Assembly (NCBI GenBank): GCA_945865665.1 | Contig: CAMBEE010000017.1 | Span: 1 to 32,781, forward strand | Direction of reading: 5' to 3' | DNA length: 32,781 nt | DNA from: an uncultured Clostridium sp. | Lineage (GTDB): Bacteria > Bacillota > Clostridia > TANB77 > CAG-508 | Shown here: positions 13,861 through 23,058 of the stretch, piece by piece | How the letters are laid out: each line of letters starts with the position of its first letter | Numbering within the stretch: position 1 is the first letter of the stretch | Translations under genes and position numbers: made by a program | The notes under the pieces: model-generated | The model's input: the letters and a program-made list of their open reading frames with translations, nothing else | What the model was told of the DNA's origin: nothing | The model's database searches: none

Positions 13861-16212
13861 TTATCTATCTGTTTGTTCCTGTTCTAAATCTGAAATATCT
13901 ACCATTTCATATTCAAAAACATTAATATTTTTTACTGTATAATCAGAAAAGTCATCATTACTATCTTCAAAATTAACAACATTAAAACTATTTTGATCTA
14001 CCAATTTTAAATGAATTTTTGAGGTATCTAAAATTAATTTAGAAGACAAATTCATTCCAACTGGAAGAGTTTTGTTTTGATTATCATAGAAGATAATGTT
14101 GGTAAAGCCAATTCCTTTGCTTCCCTCTTTAACATTTATTTTATACAAATTAATTTTGTTTCCATCATTTTCAAGTGCATTTTTCATTTCATTTTCAGGA
14201 TTCAAGTTAAATACATTTATCTCTTTATTATTTAAAGTTTTATTATTTATTGCTTTATATGCAATAACATTTTCTGGTATAATTCCTTTTTCAAGAGCTT
14301 TATAAATATTTTGAATTACATTTTGTAAAGCAAGTTTATATCCAATTTGCTTTGTGTTTCTATTTATCTCAAGAATATTAAATTTATCTTTTGGCAATTC
14401 TCTATGCCTTTTATTATTTATTTTTCTAACTTTTACATTGCTTTCTATCATATTACCAAAAATATCATACTCATCTACATTTAATATTCTTAATTCTCTT
14501 CCTTCTTTTTTAATATCTTTCAAGTTTTTTTCTAATTCTTCGGGTAAAATAGAATTTGTTTTTATTTTATTCAAAATATCTATCAAATTTGTTGTTGCTA
14601 TAAATACACTGTCTGTATCCTCTCTATCAAGATTTTTTCTTTGCATTTTGTCCAATTTTTTTCCAAATTCTTCTAAGTCATCTATATAATTAAATGTTTT
14701 TTCTACTTTCTTTATAACATTTATTTCCTCTTCTTCACCTTCTGGTAAAACATCTACTTCATCTTTGTTACTATACTTCCAAAATTCAAAAATACTTTTT
14801 TTATGGTTGTCAATTTCTTCTATAAATTTAGAAGCGTTTTCTATTTTCTTTGCCATATTTTTTGTTTTTAATTTTAATGCATTTATATCCATTAAAAGAT
14901 TTTTCATTTTATTTTCTAATTCTTCAAGTTCCTTATAACTCGTTACTATTTCTTCTAGTGTATATACTTTTTTGATTGGTATCTTTTTCTTTTCTTTTTT
15001 GCTTTCTATTTTTTTCTCTATTTTTTTTGTCTCTATTTCTTCTGCTTCTTCTGTTTCCTCTTCAACATCTTGTCTTATTGTTTTTGTACTTTTTTTACTA
15101 TATTTGAAATAGTATTTTACTTTTCCAAAAAATGTTTTTTTACATTCCAAAAATGTTGATATTTGTTTTTCTTTTGCTAAATATTCTATTTCTTGTTCAG
15201 CAGATAGTTCTTGCAATCTTTTTAATTTTCTATTGTATACTCTGATTTTGCTTTTTATTTCTTTTCTTCTTTTTAGGCCTATTTTATATTGTTCTCTTAA
15301 GAATTCTATCATATGTTTATATTCTATTTTTTGACTACCTAAATAAAATTCTAATTTACATTTTTCATTTATATTTACTTTAAATTCAAAATAATTTGGA
15401 ATTTCAGTTTGTAAAATAAATATTGCTTTTAACAATTTATAAAATTCTGATGCTTCTGCCTCTGAATTCAATTCTACTTTATATGTTGTTTTTATTTTAT
15501 CATATACATTAGCTTCACCAATTATTTTAATTGATAAATCGTCTTTTTTATCATATACCTCATATATTAATGGCCAGTCCTTAGTAAACAACCATAAATA
15601 GTTTTCAATATCCTCAAATTCTGATTTTTTAAGGTATTTGCTTGAATATTTTATATTACTAATTGGTACAAAAACTTTTCCTGTTCTTTTATTTTCTAAT
15701 TTCTTTTTTAGCAAATAGAAGAATGTTGAATAATCAGTGTCTTCTGTAGGAACTATCATAAAATATTTATCAGTATTTTCTGAATAATAGATTTGCCATA
15801 AATAGTTTCCCTGAAATTTCACTTTAAAGGGCATATCCTTGTTTAACTTTAATTGTTCTTTTTCTACGTTTTCAATTTCATTTATATCTATATTTCTTAG
15901 CATATTTAAAAAAGTAGTATATTTTATTATATTATCTTCATTTTTGCTATCTAAATATTCATATAAAGGTCGTGCCTTTTTATATTTTTCGTTTAAATCT
16001 GTTAGTCTATTTGTTGGTGATAGTAATATTTGTATGTCTTTTATATCAACATATCTATATTGTTTATATTGTTTTTCATCATAAAATCTTGGAACTCTAT
16101 ATTCAAGTGGTTCAAAATTTTTTAGGCTTTCTGGTATGTTGTCTAAATCTAACCCTAAATATTCAAGTGCTTCTGCTATTCCTTCTATTTTTTCTTTTTT
16201 TCTTCTAGGCAA
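13861..16212 (-). CDS. Large hypothetical coiled-coil protein, 783 residues
   Basis: The start is TTG at 16212, chosen because AGAGGAG lies 9 bp before it and no ATG fits. The protein is cytoplasmic by appearance, with no signal or membrane helix. It has an N-terminal part of mixed structure (1-320), a Lys/Glu-rich linker (~385-425, with REEVEEETEE-like and KKIEKKIESKKEKKK-like runs) and a coiled coil (~425-490). The C-terminal region of ~550-783 includes a beta-rich end (NLSSKLILDTSKIHLKLVDQ). I do not recognise any domain. It is the third gene of an apparent metG - deacetylase - unknown run, 63 bp after the deacetylase. An architectural or scaffold role would be a guess. Confidence 0.78.
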   Translation of the reverse strand: MPRRKKEKIEGIAEALEYLGLDLDNIPESLKNFEPLEYRVPRFYDEKQYKQYRYVDIKDIQILLSPTNRLTDLNEKYKKARPLYEYLDSKNEDNIIKYTTFLNMLRNIDINEIENVEKEQLKLNKDMPFKVKFQGNYLWQIYYSENTDKYFMIVPTEDTDYSTFFYLLKKKLENKRTGKVFVPISNIKYSSKYLKKSEFEDIENYLWLFTKDWPLIYEVYDKKDDLSIKIIGEANVYDKIKTTYKVELNSEAEASEFYKLLKAIFILQTEIPNYFEFKVNINEKCKLEFYLGSQKIEYKHMIEFLREQYKIGLKRRKEIKSKIRVYNRKLKRLQELSAEQEIEYLAKEKQISTFLECKKTFFGKVKYYFKYSKKSTKTIRQDVEEETEEAEEIETKKIEKKIESKKEKKKIPIKKVYTLEEIVTSYKELEELENKMKNLLMDINALKLKTKNMAKKIENASKFIEEIDNHKKSIFEFWKYSNKDEVDVLPEGEEEEINVIKKVEKTFNYIDDLEEFGKKLDKMQRKNLDREDTDSVFIATTNLIDILNKIKTNSILPEELEKNLKDIKKEGRELRILNVDEYDIFGNMIESNVKVRKINNKRHRELPKDKFNILEINRNTKQIGYKLALQNVIQNIYKALEKGIIPENVIAYKAINNKTLNNKEINVFNLNPENEMKNALENDGNKINLYKINVKEGSKGIGFTNIIFYDNQNKTLPVGMNLSSKLILDTSKIHLKLVDQNSFNVVNFEDSNDDFSDYTVKNINVFEYEMVDISDLEQEQTDR

Positions 16213-16275
16213 TTTCTATCTCTCCTCTATATTTTTGCAATTAATGTATTAATAATTTAATTGCAAATTATAACA

Positions 16276-17211
16276 TTATTTAATTATTTCATAAAAATTT
16301 TTAAATGTGTATCCTTGTTGTATTAAATATTCAATTACTTTTGGTAATGTTTCTACAGTTATATGTTTTGCTTGAGCATCATGCATCAAAACAACTAAAC
16401 TGTTTTTTCCTTCTGTTGTCTTTTGTAAATTATTCATCAAATATTCTTCTGTTGGGTTTGTTTTTTCTGAATCACCTGTTAGTGAATTCCAGTCTATATG
16501 TAAAATATTATTTTGATCAAGTAATGCTATTGCCTGGCTTTTTAATTCTGCATATTTGCCACCAACTGAACCTCCTGGGAATCTAAATAAATGTGAATTA
16601 TATTCTGGTACATTTATTGTACTTGCTACAATTTGATTACATTGATTAAATTCATTTAGAACTTGTTCTGGTGATTGATATATATTTGAATATTTATGTG
16701 AATATCCATGGTTTGCTATATAATGTCCTTCATTATATATTCTATTAGTTGTTTCGGGAAATACTTCTACTTGGCTGCCTAGCACAAAAAATGTTGCTTT
16801 TATATTATATTTTTTCAAAATATCCAAAATTTCATGTGTATTATTTGATGGTCCGTCATCAAATGTTAAATATGCTACCTTTTCTTCTGTATGATAGATA
16901 TTTTTCAAATTTTCTTTTCCTTGTTCTGTTAATTTTGGAATTTTAGCTTGTCTCTCCGCTTCTTCTTCCTCTTTTTTCTTGTTTTCTGTTTCTTGCCTTT
17001 GTTGTTCAAATTCTGATATCTGTTTTGCATATTCTCTTGATTTTTTTACTCTTATTGTTGTATCTGCTAAATAATAAATTGTTAGTGATAATGTTACAAT
17101 AACAGCTATTATCGCTGTTATTGTAAACACCATTCTTTTTTTATCAACATATTTTTTCATACTATAAATGTTATAGCCTTCATATTGTTCTTTGTTTTGA
17201 AATATTCCCAT
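16276..17211 (-). CDS. Membrane-anchored polysaccharide deacetylase (NodB domain)
   Basis: NodB-type enzymes remove acetyl groups from peptidoglycan, chitin or exopolysaccharide outside the cell. The 311-residue protein has a cytoplasmic tail, one membrane helix (~28-49), a Lys/Glu coiled-coil stalk (~55-90) and the catalytic domain (~112-311). Metal and catalytic motifs are present: TFDDGP (117-121, Asp118/119), NHGYSH (His168/His172), RFPGG (210-214) and LMHD (His277). All catalytic residues are intact. Peptidoglycan is the likely substrate from similarity to PgdA/PdaA-type proteins, but not shown. ATG 17211 follows AGAGGAA, 78 bp after metG on the same strand. Confidence 0.9.
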   Translation of the reverse strand: MGIFQNKEQYEGYNIYSMKKYVDKKRMVFTITAIIAVIVTLSLTIYYLADTTIRVKKSREYAKQISEFEQQRQETENKKKEEEEAERQAKIPKLTEQGKENLKNIYHTEEKVAYLTFDDGPSNNTHEILDILKKYNIKATFFVLGSQVEVFPETTNRIYNEGHYIANHGYSHKYSNIYQSPEQVLNEFNQCNQIVASTINVPEYNSHLFRFPGGSVGGKYAELKSQAIALLDQNNILHIDWNSLTGDSEKTNPTEEYLMNNLQKTTEGKNSLVVLMHDAQAKHITVETLPKVIEYLIQQGYTFKNFYEIIK

Positions 17212-17289
17212 TTAAATTCCTCTTTTATTTTTTCATTTCCGCTTTTATATAATTCTCTTATATTTTTATATTATAAAATTGGATGAATT

Positions 17290-18864
17290 TTATTTTTTCA
17301 TTGCTTGTTTTATATATTCAATTTCTTCTTCTGCATTTAATCTCATGAATATAGGTTCACCTTTTTCAATTACTTTTGCATTTTTTATTTTATCATAATC
17401 TTTTAGGCTTTCCCATGTTTTCAAAGATTCGTCTGTAATGCCGATTTGTCTTAATATATTTTCAGATGTTTCGTCCATAAATGGTTTTATTAATATTGCA
17501 ATTTTTCTTAAATTTTCTATTAAATGATACATTGCTGATTTTAGTTTTTCTGTGTCTTCTTCTTTTGCCAATTGCCATGGCATTGTTTCGTCAATGTATT
17601 TATTTGTTCTAGATACTAATGTCCAAATTTCTTGAATAGAGTTTGCTATTTCGAAGTTTTCAAATAATTTTTCAAATTTTTCTATTTGTTCTGTACATGC
17701 TTTTTCAACGCTTTCATCAACTTCATTTGGTGTTCCATTATATTCTGGTACTTGTCCATCAAAATATTTGTTGACCATTGATACCGTTCTATTCAATAAG
17801 TTACTTAAATCATTACATAAATCAAAATTATATCTTTCAACAAATTCTTCTGGTGAAAATAATCCATCTTGTGATGTTGGCATTTCTCTTAATAGGAAAT
17901 ATTTTGTTGCATCTAAGCCATATCTATCTATTAAATCTTCTGGATAAATTACGTTTCCTTTTGATTTACTCATTTTTCCGTCTTTCATTGTTATCCAGTT
18001 ATGAACAAATATTGTTTTTGGTAATGGTAAATCTAACGCCATCAAGAAAATTGGCCAATATATTAAGTGGAATCTTGCAATATCTTTTCCAACAACTTGT
18101 ACATCTGCTGGCCAAAATTTTTTAAATAATGTCTCATCATCTGACATATATCCTAATGCTGTAAGGTAATTTGTTAAAGCATCTACCCATACATATATTA
18201 CATGTTTTGGGTCTTTTAATACCTTTATTCCCCAGTCAAATGATGTTCTTGTTACACATAAGTCTTCTAGCCCTGGTTTGATAAAGTTGTTTATCATTTC
18301 TTGTTTTCTGTATTCTGGTTTGACAAAGTCTGGATGTTCATCATAGTATTTTAAAAGTCTATCTGCATATTTTTTCATATTGAAGAAGTATGCTTCTTCT
18401 TTCATTGGAACTACTTCTCTTCCACAGTCTGGACATTTTCCATCAACTAATTGTGTTTGAGTGAAAAATGTTTCGCATGGTACACAGTAAAGTCCTTCGT
18501 ATTCTCCTTTGTAGATGTCTCCTTGTTCCATAAATTTGTCAAATATTTTTTGAACAACTTTTTCGTGTCTTTCGTCTGTTGTTCTTATGAAGTCGTCATA
18601 TTGTATATCCATTTTTGCCCATAGTTCTTTTGCCATTTCTGCCATTTTGTCTACATATTGTTGTGGTGTTTCTCCTGATTCTTGTGCTTTTATTTCTATT
18701 TTTTGTCCATGTTCATCTGTTCCTGTTAACATGTAACTTTCTTTTCCTTTTAATTTGTTATATCTTTTTAGTGCGTCTGCTACTACTGTTGAGTATGCTG
18801 TTCCTATATGGAATTTTCCGCTTGGATAGTATATTGGTGTTGTTACATAAAATGTATCTTTCAT
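17290..18864 (-). CDS. metG: Methionyl-tRNA synthetase, short form
   Basis: This class I synthetase charges initiator and elongator tRNA-Met. The signature HIGH appears as HIGT (19-22), as in many MetRS, and the second signature is KMSKSKGN (~297). The zinc knuckle is CVPCETFF...CPDCGR (~127-150). The anticodon-binding helical domain contains NDLSNLLNRTVSM and WQLAKEE. At 524 residues it ends after that domain and lacks the C-terminal EMAPII/Trbp111-like tRNA-binding domain found in many ~640-residue clostridial versions. ATG 18864 follows AGAGG. No T-box or S-box leader is visible in the 180 bp upstream. Confidence 0.96.
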   Translation of the reverse strand: MKDTFYVTTPIYYPSGKFHIGTAYSTVVADALKRYNKLKGKESYMLTGTDEHGQKIEIKAQESGETPQQYVDKMAEMAKELWAKMDIQYDDFIRTTDERHEKVVQKIFDKFMEQGDIYKGEYEGLYCVPCETFFTQTQLVDGKCPDCGREVVPMKEEAYFFNMKKYADRLLKYYDEHPDFVKPEYRKQEMINNFIKPGLEDLCVTRTSFDWGIKVLKDPKHVIYVWVDALTNYLTALGYMSDDETLFKKFWPADVQVVGKDIARFHLIYWPIFLMALDLPLPKTIFVHNWITMKDGKMSKSKGNVIYPEDLIDRYGLDATKYFLLREMPTSQDGLFSPEEFVERYNFDLCNDLSNLLNRTVSMVNKYFDGQVPEYNGTPNEVDESVEKACTEQIEKFEKLFENFEIANSIQEIWTLVSRTNKYIDETMPWQLAKEEDTEKLKSAMYHLIENLRKIAILIKPFMDETSENILRQIGITDESLKTWESLKDYDKIKNAKVIEKGEPIFMRLNAEEEIEYIKQAMKK

Positions 18865-18987
18865 AATTTACTTACCTCTTTCCTTTTTGGTTTTGCTGTT
18901 TGATTTTTGTATTTGGGCTAACCTCTTTGTATCTCTTATTTTTTCTTACTTATGTTATCACATTTTTTACTCTTTGTCTAGCTTTTT

Positions 18988-19019
18988 TGAGACATTTGGG
19001 ACAGTCTTAATTTGTTTCA
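18988..19019. repeat. Single 32-bp palindromic repeat unit, same family as 5496-5613
   Basis: Starts TGAGACA, shares the TGGGACAGTC core and ends ATTTGTTTCA. The following ~30 bp (GCCGAATTATGTATTTTTT) also resemble the spacer of the pair at 5528-5560, so this is a half element. It lies between metG and the Fic gene. Confidence 0.8.
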
Positions 19020-19044
19020 CATTTTTGCCGAATTATGTATTTTT

Positions 19045-19980
19045 TTATCTTTTTAAATAGTATTTTAGCATTTCTGTATATTGGTCCTGAGCATTTAAAC
19101 AAGTATCAATTAAAAATCCTTTTTCTTTGTTATTTTGATATTGATTTAATCCCCTATAATAGAATAATTTATCTTTATCTAAAATAATGAATGGCACTAT
19201 ATTATTCTTTAAGCATTCTTTAAAAGCAATTATTCTACCAATTCTACCATTTCCGTCTTGAAATGGATGTATTTTTTCAAATTTTGCATGAAATTCTATT
19301 ATTTCTTTTATTGTAACTTGCTCTAAAGAGTCATACCATTCTAATATTTTTTTCATATCTCTTTCAACATTTTTGGGTTCAGTAGTTTTTAAACCGCCAA
19401 CTTCATTAGATAGTTTTTTATAATCTCCAACAACAAACCAGTCTTTTCTACCATCTGATGTTCCTTCTTTTAATATTCTGTGAAATTCTTTTATCATATT
19501 TTCAGTCAATTTTTTATCTGCTATATCTAGCATGTAATCAACTAATTTAAAGTGATTAGTTGTTTCTAATATATCATCTAAATCTGTAACTGAATCTTTT
19601 TCTGCTAATAATGTGTTTGTTTCATAAATATATCTAGTCTGGTCCTCTGTAAGTTTGCTTCCCTCAATATGATTTGTGTTATATGCAAATGTTATTTGTG
19701 TATTATGATATAAATTTCCTTTTAATTTCATATTTTTTTGTTCTCTTAGTATACCCAATATATTGTATTTTGATATATTAAACTCTTCTTCGTCTTTTAA
19801 TAATTCATCAATGGAAATTTCAAATATTTCTGCTAATTTTTTTATTGATTCGATATTTGGTTCTAATGTGTTTGACTCATATTTTGATATTGTTGCAGGT
19901 TTTACTCCTAAAATTTCTGCAATTTCAGTTTGAGTCATTTTTTTCTTCTCTCTATATATTTTTATTTTTTTTCCTAACAT
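19045..19980 (-). CDS. XRE-type HTH fused to a Fic domain
   Basis: Fic domains usually transfer AMP (or another nucleotide moiety) from a nucleotide to a protein hydroxyl. The 311-residue protein begins with a Cro/C1-type helix-turn-helix (~1-62, MTQTEIAEILGVKPATISKYE), followed by a linker and Fic core. The active loop HPFQDGNGRIGR (238-249) is fully conserved. An inhibitory-helix motif TNHIEG (102-107) matches the [ST]xxxE[GN] pattern of class II Fic proteins, where it precedes the core in the same chain. No separate antitoxin is next to it, consistent with self-inhibition. The HTH suggests DNA binding and perhaps self-regulation. ATG 19980 follows AAGGAG. Confidence 0.93.
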   Translation of the reverse strand: MLGKKIKIYREKKKMTQTEIAEILGVKPATISKYESNTLEPNIESIKKLAEIFEISIDELLKDEEEFNISKYNILGILREQKNMKLKGNLYHNTQITFAYNTNHIEGSKLTEDQTRYIYETNTLLAEKDSVTDLDDILETTNHFKLVDYMLDIADKKLTENMIKEFHRILKEGTSDGRKDWFVVGDYKKLSNEVGGLKTTEPKNVERDMKKILEWYDSLEQVTIKEIIEFHAKFEKIHPFQDGNGRIGRIIAFKECLKNNIVPFIILDKDKLFYYRGLNQYQNNKEKGFLIDTCLNAQDQYTEMLKYYLKR

Positions 19981-20026
19981 TACAATTTCTCCTTTTTTAT
20001 TATAGTAATATTATATCACATTATTT

Positions 20027-20076
20027 CCAAAAAAGAAAGATATTATTAGCTTCTATTTCAATAATATCTCTTTTGG
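20027..20076. repeat. Inverted repeat between the divergent fic and murT-gatD genes
   Basis: Arms run from CCAAAAAAGAAAGATATTATT (20027-20047) to AATAATATCTCTTTTGG (20060-20076), with a few unpaired bases. No T tract follows it on the minus strand, where it precedes the Fic start by 47 bp. It could be an operator for the XRE domain. Confidence 0.6.
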
Positions 20077-20111
20077 AATATATAAATTTTCATTCAATTA
20101 TTATTTTTCTC

Positions 20112-20140
20112 TTGTAGCCTCCTCTCCATTATGATATAAT
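20112..20140 (+). promoter_or_regulatory. Promoter of murT-gatD
   Basis: TTGTAG (20112-20117), 17-bp spacer, TATAAT (20135-20140). Confidence 0.6.
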
Positions 20141-20183
20141 CTACTAAAATTATATAAAATAACTTTTGAAGGGACTTGATATA

Positions 20184-22466
20184 ATGAAAAACTTTTTCAT
20201 AATCTTAGCAATGAAAATACTAAATTTAATACTAAAAATATGTCATAAAAACGGAGGAAATTTTTTAGGAAAAATCGCATATGACTGGAATCCAGAAATA
20301 TTCAAATACTTTAAAGTCAACTGTCCAGTAATTGCAGTATCTGCCACAAATGGAAAAACAATGACAAACAATTGCATAGGTTACACTCTGAAAGCAGCTA
20401 GAAATAAAGTTGTAAGTAATGTTGAAGGAAACAATATGGAAACAGGTATACTTTCAACTATATTGAAAAACTGTACTTTAACTGGAAAAATCAAAGCAGA
20501 TTACTTAGTTTTTGAAGTTGACGAAAGTTACATCCCTGTTGTATTTAAGGATTTCCGATTAGATACATTAGTAATTCTAAACTTTTTCCGTGACCAATTA
20601 GATAGAAACGGTGAAGTTGAATCTTTAATTTTAAGAATAAATGATTTTTTGAAAACTTATAATGGAAATTTAATTTTAAATAATGATGACCCAAATGTTG
20701 CACGACTTGGACAAGCTAACCCAAATAATGAAAACATATATTATTTTAGTGTTGATAAATATAAATTTGCAACAGAGCAAATCAAAGAAGCTGGTGAAGG
20801 CAAATTCTGTCCTTTCTGTAAAACAAGATTAGAATATGAATATTATCAATATTCACATGTTGGAAAGTTTAAATGTCCAAATTGTAATTTTGGTGATAAT
20901 GAAATTTACAAGTTAGCAACAAATGTAGATTTAAAAAATAGATGTTTTGATATTGATGAAAATACCTACAAAATAAATGGAAATAGTATTTATTTAATTT
21001 ATAATTATACTGCAGTATATTCAGTTTGCAGTTTATATGGTATTTCAAATGATGTTGTAAAAAAAGCTTTTTCAACTTTTACTTTAAATAATGGCCGTTT
21101 AGAAGAAATCAAAATAAATGGTGTTCCAACTATAATTAATTTAGCAAAAAATCCAACTGGAAGTAATGTCAGTTTGCGTATTTTAAATGAAGATGATTCA
21201 GAAAAAGAATTACTTTTTGTTTTGAATGATAACATTGCCGATGGCTTTGATGTTTCTTGGATTTGGGATATCAATTTTAATAATTTAAATAATGTTTCTA
21301 GAATTATTACTTCTGGAACTCGTGCTTATGATATTGCTATTAGAATTAAAACAAGTGGCTTCCCTGCTGAAAAAATTGAACCATATTTGAATTTAGAAGA
21401 TGCCGTTAATGCTTTTTATAAAACTGATGTTAAAAAATATGTTATTGCTAATTACACTTCTTTGCAACCTACTAGACATGAGTTGAAAAAATTTGATGAT
21501 ATAAATAAAAATAATAATGCAACTGATGTTGGGACTAGTGATATTTCTAAAAAAGAAGAAATAAAAGCAAATGTTGAAAATACTGAGATGGATACAAAAG
21601 AATCTCTTCAAAATATTGATAATACTGATAATTCAGAAAATCAAGATAATAAAGAAAAATCAATAAAAATTTTATATTTATATCCTGATATGTTGGAACT
21701 TTATGGTGATTATGGAAATATCCAAGTTTTAAAATATAGAATTGAATCTCGTGGATATAAAGCAATTATTGATAGATATTCTATTGGCAATGCTGCTCCA
21801 AACTTTAATGATTATGACATTGTTTTCGCTGGTGGTGGTGCAGATAATGAGCAAAGCATTTTAGCAGAAGATTTGGTAAAATATAAAGATAATATAAAAA
21901 ATGCTGTTAATAATGGTGTGTTCTTCCTACTTATATGTGGTGCTTATCAATTATTTGGCAAATATTATAAAGGTGTTGAAGGTAATATTATTCCTGGTCT
22001 TGAGATTTTTGATTACTACACAGTTGCTAACCCTGATAGAAAGAAAAGGTGTATTGGAAATATTGTCATAGATGCTACACTTGACGCAAATATTAACATT
22101 AAAAAATCTGCCAATTCTAATGAGGATAGTTCTGATAATATTGATAATTTAAATTTAAAAACAAAAGTTATTGGTTTTGAAAATCATGGTGGCCAAACTT
22201 TTGATATTTCAAATTCTTTCGGAAATGTTTTGTTTGGAAATGGTAACAAATTTGGTGATTCTGAAGAAGGCTTCTTTGAGAATAACGTTATTGCAACTTA
22301 TTTACATGGTCCACTTCTTTCTAAGAATCCTGAACTCTGCGATTATATTATCAAATATTGTTTAGATAGAAAATATAATGAAAATATTGAATTAGAGCCT
22401 TTAAATGATAAGTTTGAAAATTTGTGTAGAAAACAATTATTGAATAGATTTTTAGAAAAAAATTAA
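20184..22466 (+). CDS. murT-gatD: MurT-GatD fusion: lipid II isoglutaminyl synthase
   Basis: MurT and GatD together amidate the alpha-carboxyl of D-Glu in lipid II to D-isoglutamine, at the inner face of the membrane, using glutamine and ATP. Here both are in one 760-residue chain. MurT part (~1-430): P-loop SATNGKTMTNN (~52-62), a CPFC...CPNC zinc ribbon (~209-235) and the C-terminal DUF1727 region with LAKNPTGSNVSLRIL. An Asn/Asp/Glu-rich linker (~433-488) follows. GatD part (~490-760): a class I amidotransferase with nucleophile Cys585 in LLICGAYQLFG and His708 in TYLHGPLL. A low-complexity insert (SANSNEDSSDNIDNLN) interrupts GatD. In Staphylococcus these are two proteins. I start at ATG 20184, 9 bp after GAAGGGA, rather than TTG 20166. 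Confidence 0.94.
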   Translation: MKNFFIILAMKILNLILKICHKNGGNFLGKIAYDWNPEIFKYFKVNCPVIAVSATNGKTMTNNCIGYTLKAARNKVVSNVEGNNMETGILSTILKNCTLTGKIKADYLVFEVDESYIPVVFKDFRLDTLVILNFFRDQLDRNGEVESLILRINDFLKTYNGNLILNNDDPNVARLGQANPNNENIYYFSVDKYKFATEQIKEAGEGKFCPFCKTRLEYEYYQYSHVGKFKCPNCNFGDNEIYKLATNVDLKNRCFDIDENTYKINGNSIYLIYNYTAVYSVCSLYGISNDVVKKAFSTFTLNNGRLEEIKINGVPTIINLAKNPTGSNVSLRILNEDDSEKELLFVLNDNIADGFDVSWIWDINFNNLNNVSRIITSGTRAYDIAIRIKTSGFPAEKIEPYLNLEDAVNAFYKTDVKKYVIANYTSLQPTRHELKKFDDINKNNNATDVGTSDISKKEEIKANVENTEMDTKESLQNIDNTDNSENQDNKEKSIKILYLYPDMLELYGDYGNIQVLKYRIESRGYKAIIDRYSIGNAAPNFNDYDIVFAGGGADNEQSILAEDLVKYKDNIKNAVNNGVFFLLICGAYQLFGKYYKGVEGNIIPGLEIFDYYTVANPDRKKRCIGNIVIDATLDANINIKKSANSNEDSSDNIDNLNLKTKVIGFENHGGQTFDISNSFGNVLFGNGNKFGDSEEGFFENNVIATYLHGPLLSKNPELCDYIIKYCLDRKYNENIELEPLNDKFENLCRKQLLNRFLEKN

Positions 22467-22480
22467 AAAAATGTTCACAG

Positions 22481-22507
22481 AAGAGATATGTTGACCACAT
22501 ATCTCTT
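22481..22507. terminator. Terminator between convergent murT-gatD and nrdG
   Basis: Perfect 11-bp arms AAGAGATATGT (22481-22491) and complement (22497-22507), 5-nt loop, with short T-rich stretches on both sides. Confidence 0.75.
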
Positions 22508-22512
22508 ATCTT

Positions 22513-23040
22513 TTATATGTATTGCTCTTCTTTTACAATTTTTCCACTTTTCAAGCATTCTTTCACATCTAAAATTCTTTGATTTGAAGAGCCTCTAAAC
22601 TGAAGTTTTAAATCCTTTTTATCCTCTTCAAACTTGCCATCAACAATAACATCAATATATTTTAATAATTCTCTTGTTGTTTCACTTTTTTGAACCATCT
22701 TTCCCATAACATCTTTTTCAAAATCAAAACCAGTATAACACCAAATATTTTTATCAGGAAATTTTTTCTTTATATCTTTAACCAATGGCAGTAACCCCTC
22801 TTGATTTTTAGGTTCAAGAGGTTCTCCTCCTAAAAGTGAAAGCCCCTCTATATAGTCATGGTCCATATATTCAATTATTTTTTGTTCTTCTTTTTCTGTA
22901 AATTTATCACCATAGTTAAAATCCCAAGCACATTGGTTAAAGCATCCTTTGCAATGGTGATTACATCCACTTACAAATAGTGAAACTCTAACTCCTTCAC
23001 CATTTGCAACATCTATTTTCTTTATATCTGCATAATTCAT
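22513..23040 (-). CDS. nrdG: Anaerobic ribonucleotide reductase activating protein (radical SAM)
   Basis: NrdG uses a [4Fe-4S] cluster and S-adenosylmethionine to create the glycyl radical on NrdD. The 175-residue protein starts MNYADIKKIDVANGEGVRVSLFV-like and has the cluster motif CNHHCKGC (CxxxCxxC, ~27-34). It also has LLGGEPL, the radical-SAM GGE motif. I start at ATG 23040 because the in-frame ATG at 23046 is only one base after AGGAG, while 23040 has proper spacing. It follows nrdD on the same strand, but a very stable hairpin ending just before its ribosome binding site separates them. Confidence 0.94.
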   Translation of the reverse strand: MNYADIKKIDVANGEGVRVSLFVSGCNHHCKGCFNQCAWDFNYGDKFTEKEEQKIIEYMDHDYIEGLSLLGGEPLEPKNQEGLLPLVKDIKKKFPDKNIWCYTGFDFEKDVMGKMVQKSETTRELLKYIDVIVDGKFEEDKKDLKLQFRGSSNQRILDVKECLKSGKIVKEEQYI

Positions 23041-23058
23041 AAACATTCTCCTAAAAAT

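Noticed and set aside
13700..13942. Plus-strand 80-codon frame starting inside tRNA-Leu
   Set aside because: It begins within the tRNA T-arm, runs through two hairpins and into the antisense of the 783-residue gene.
18865..19044. T-box or S-box leader for metG
   Set aside because: No T-box consensus, terminator or SAM aptamer features could be found in this short gap, only the palindromic repeat unit.
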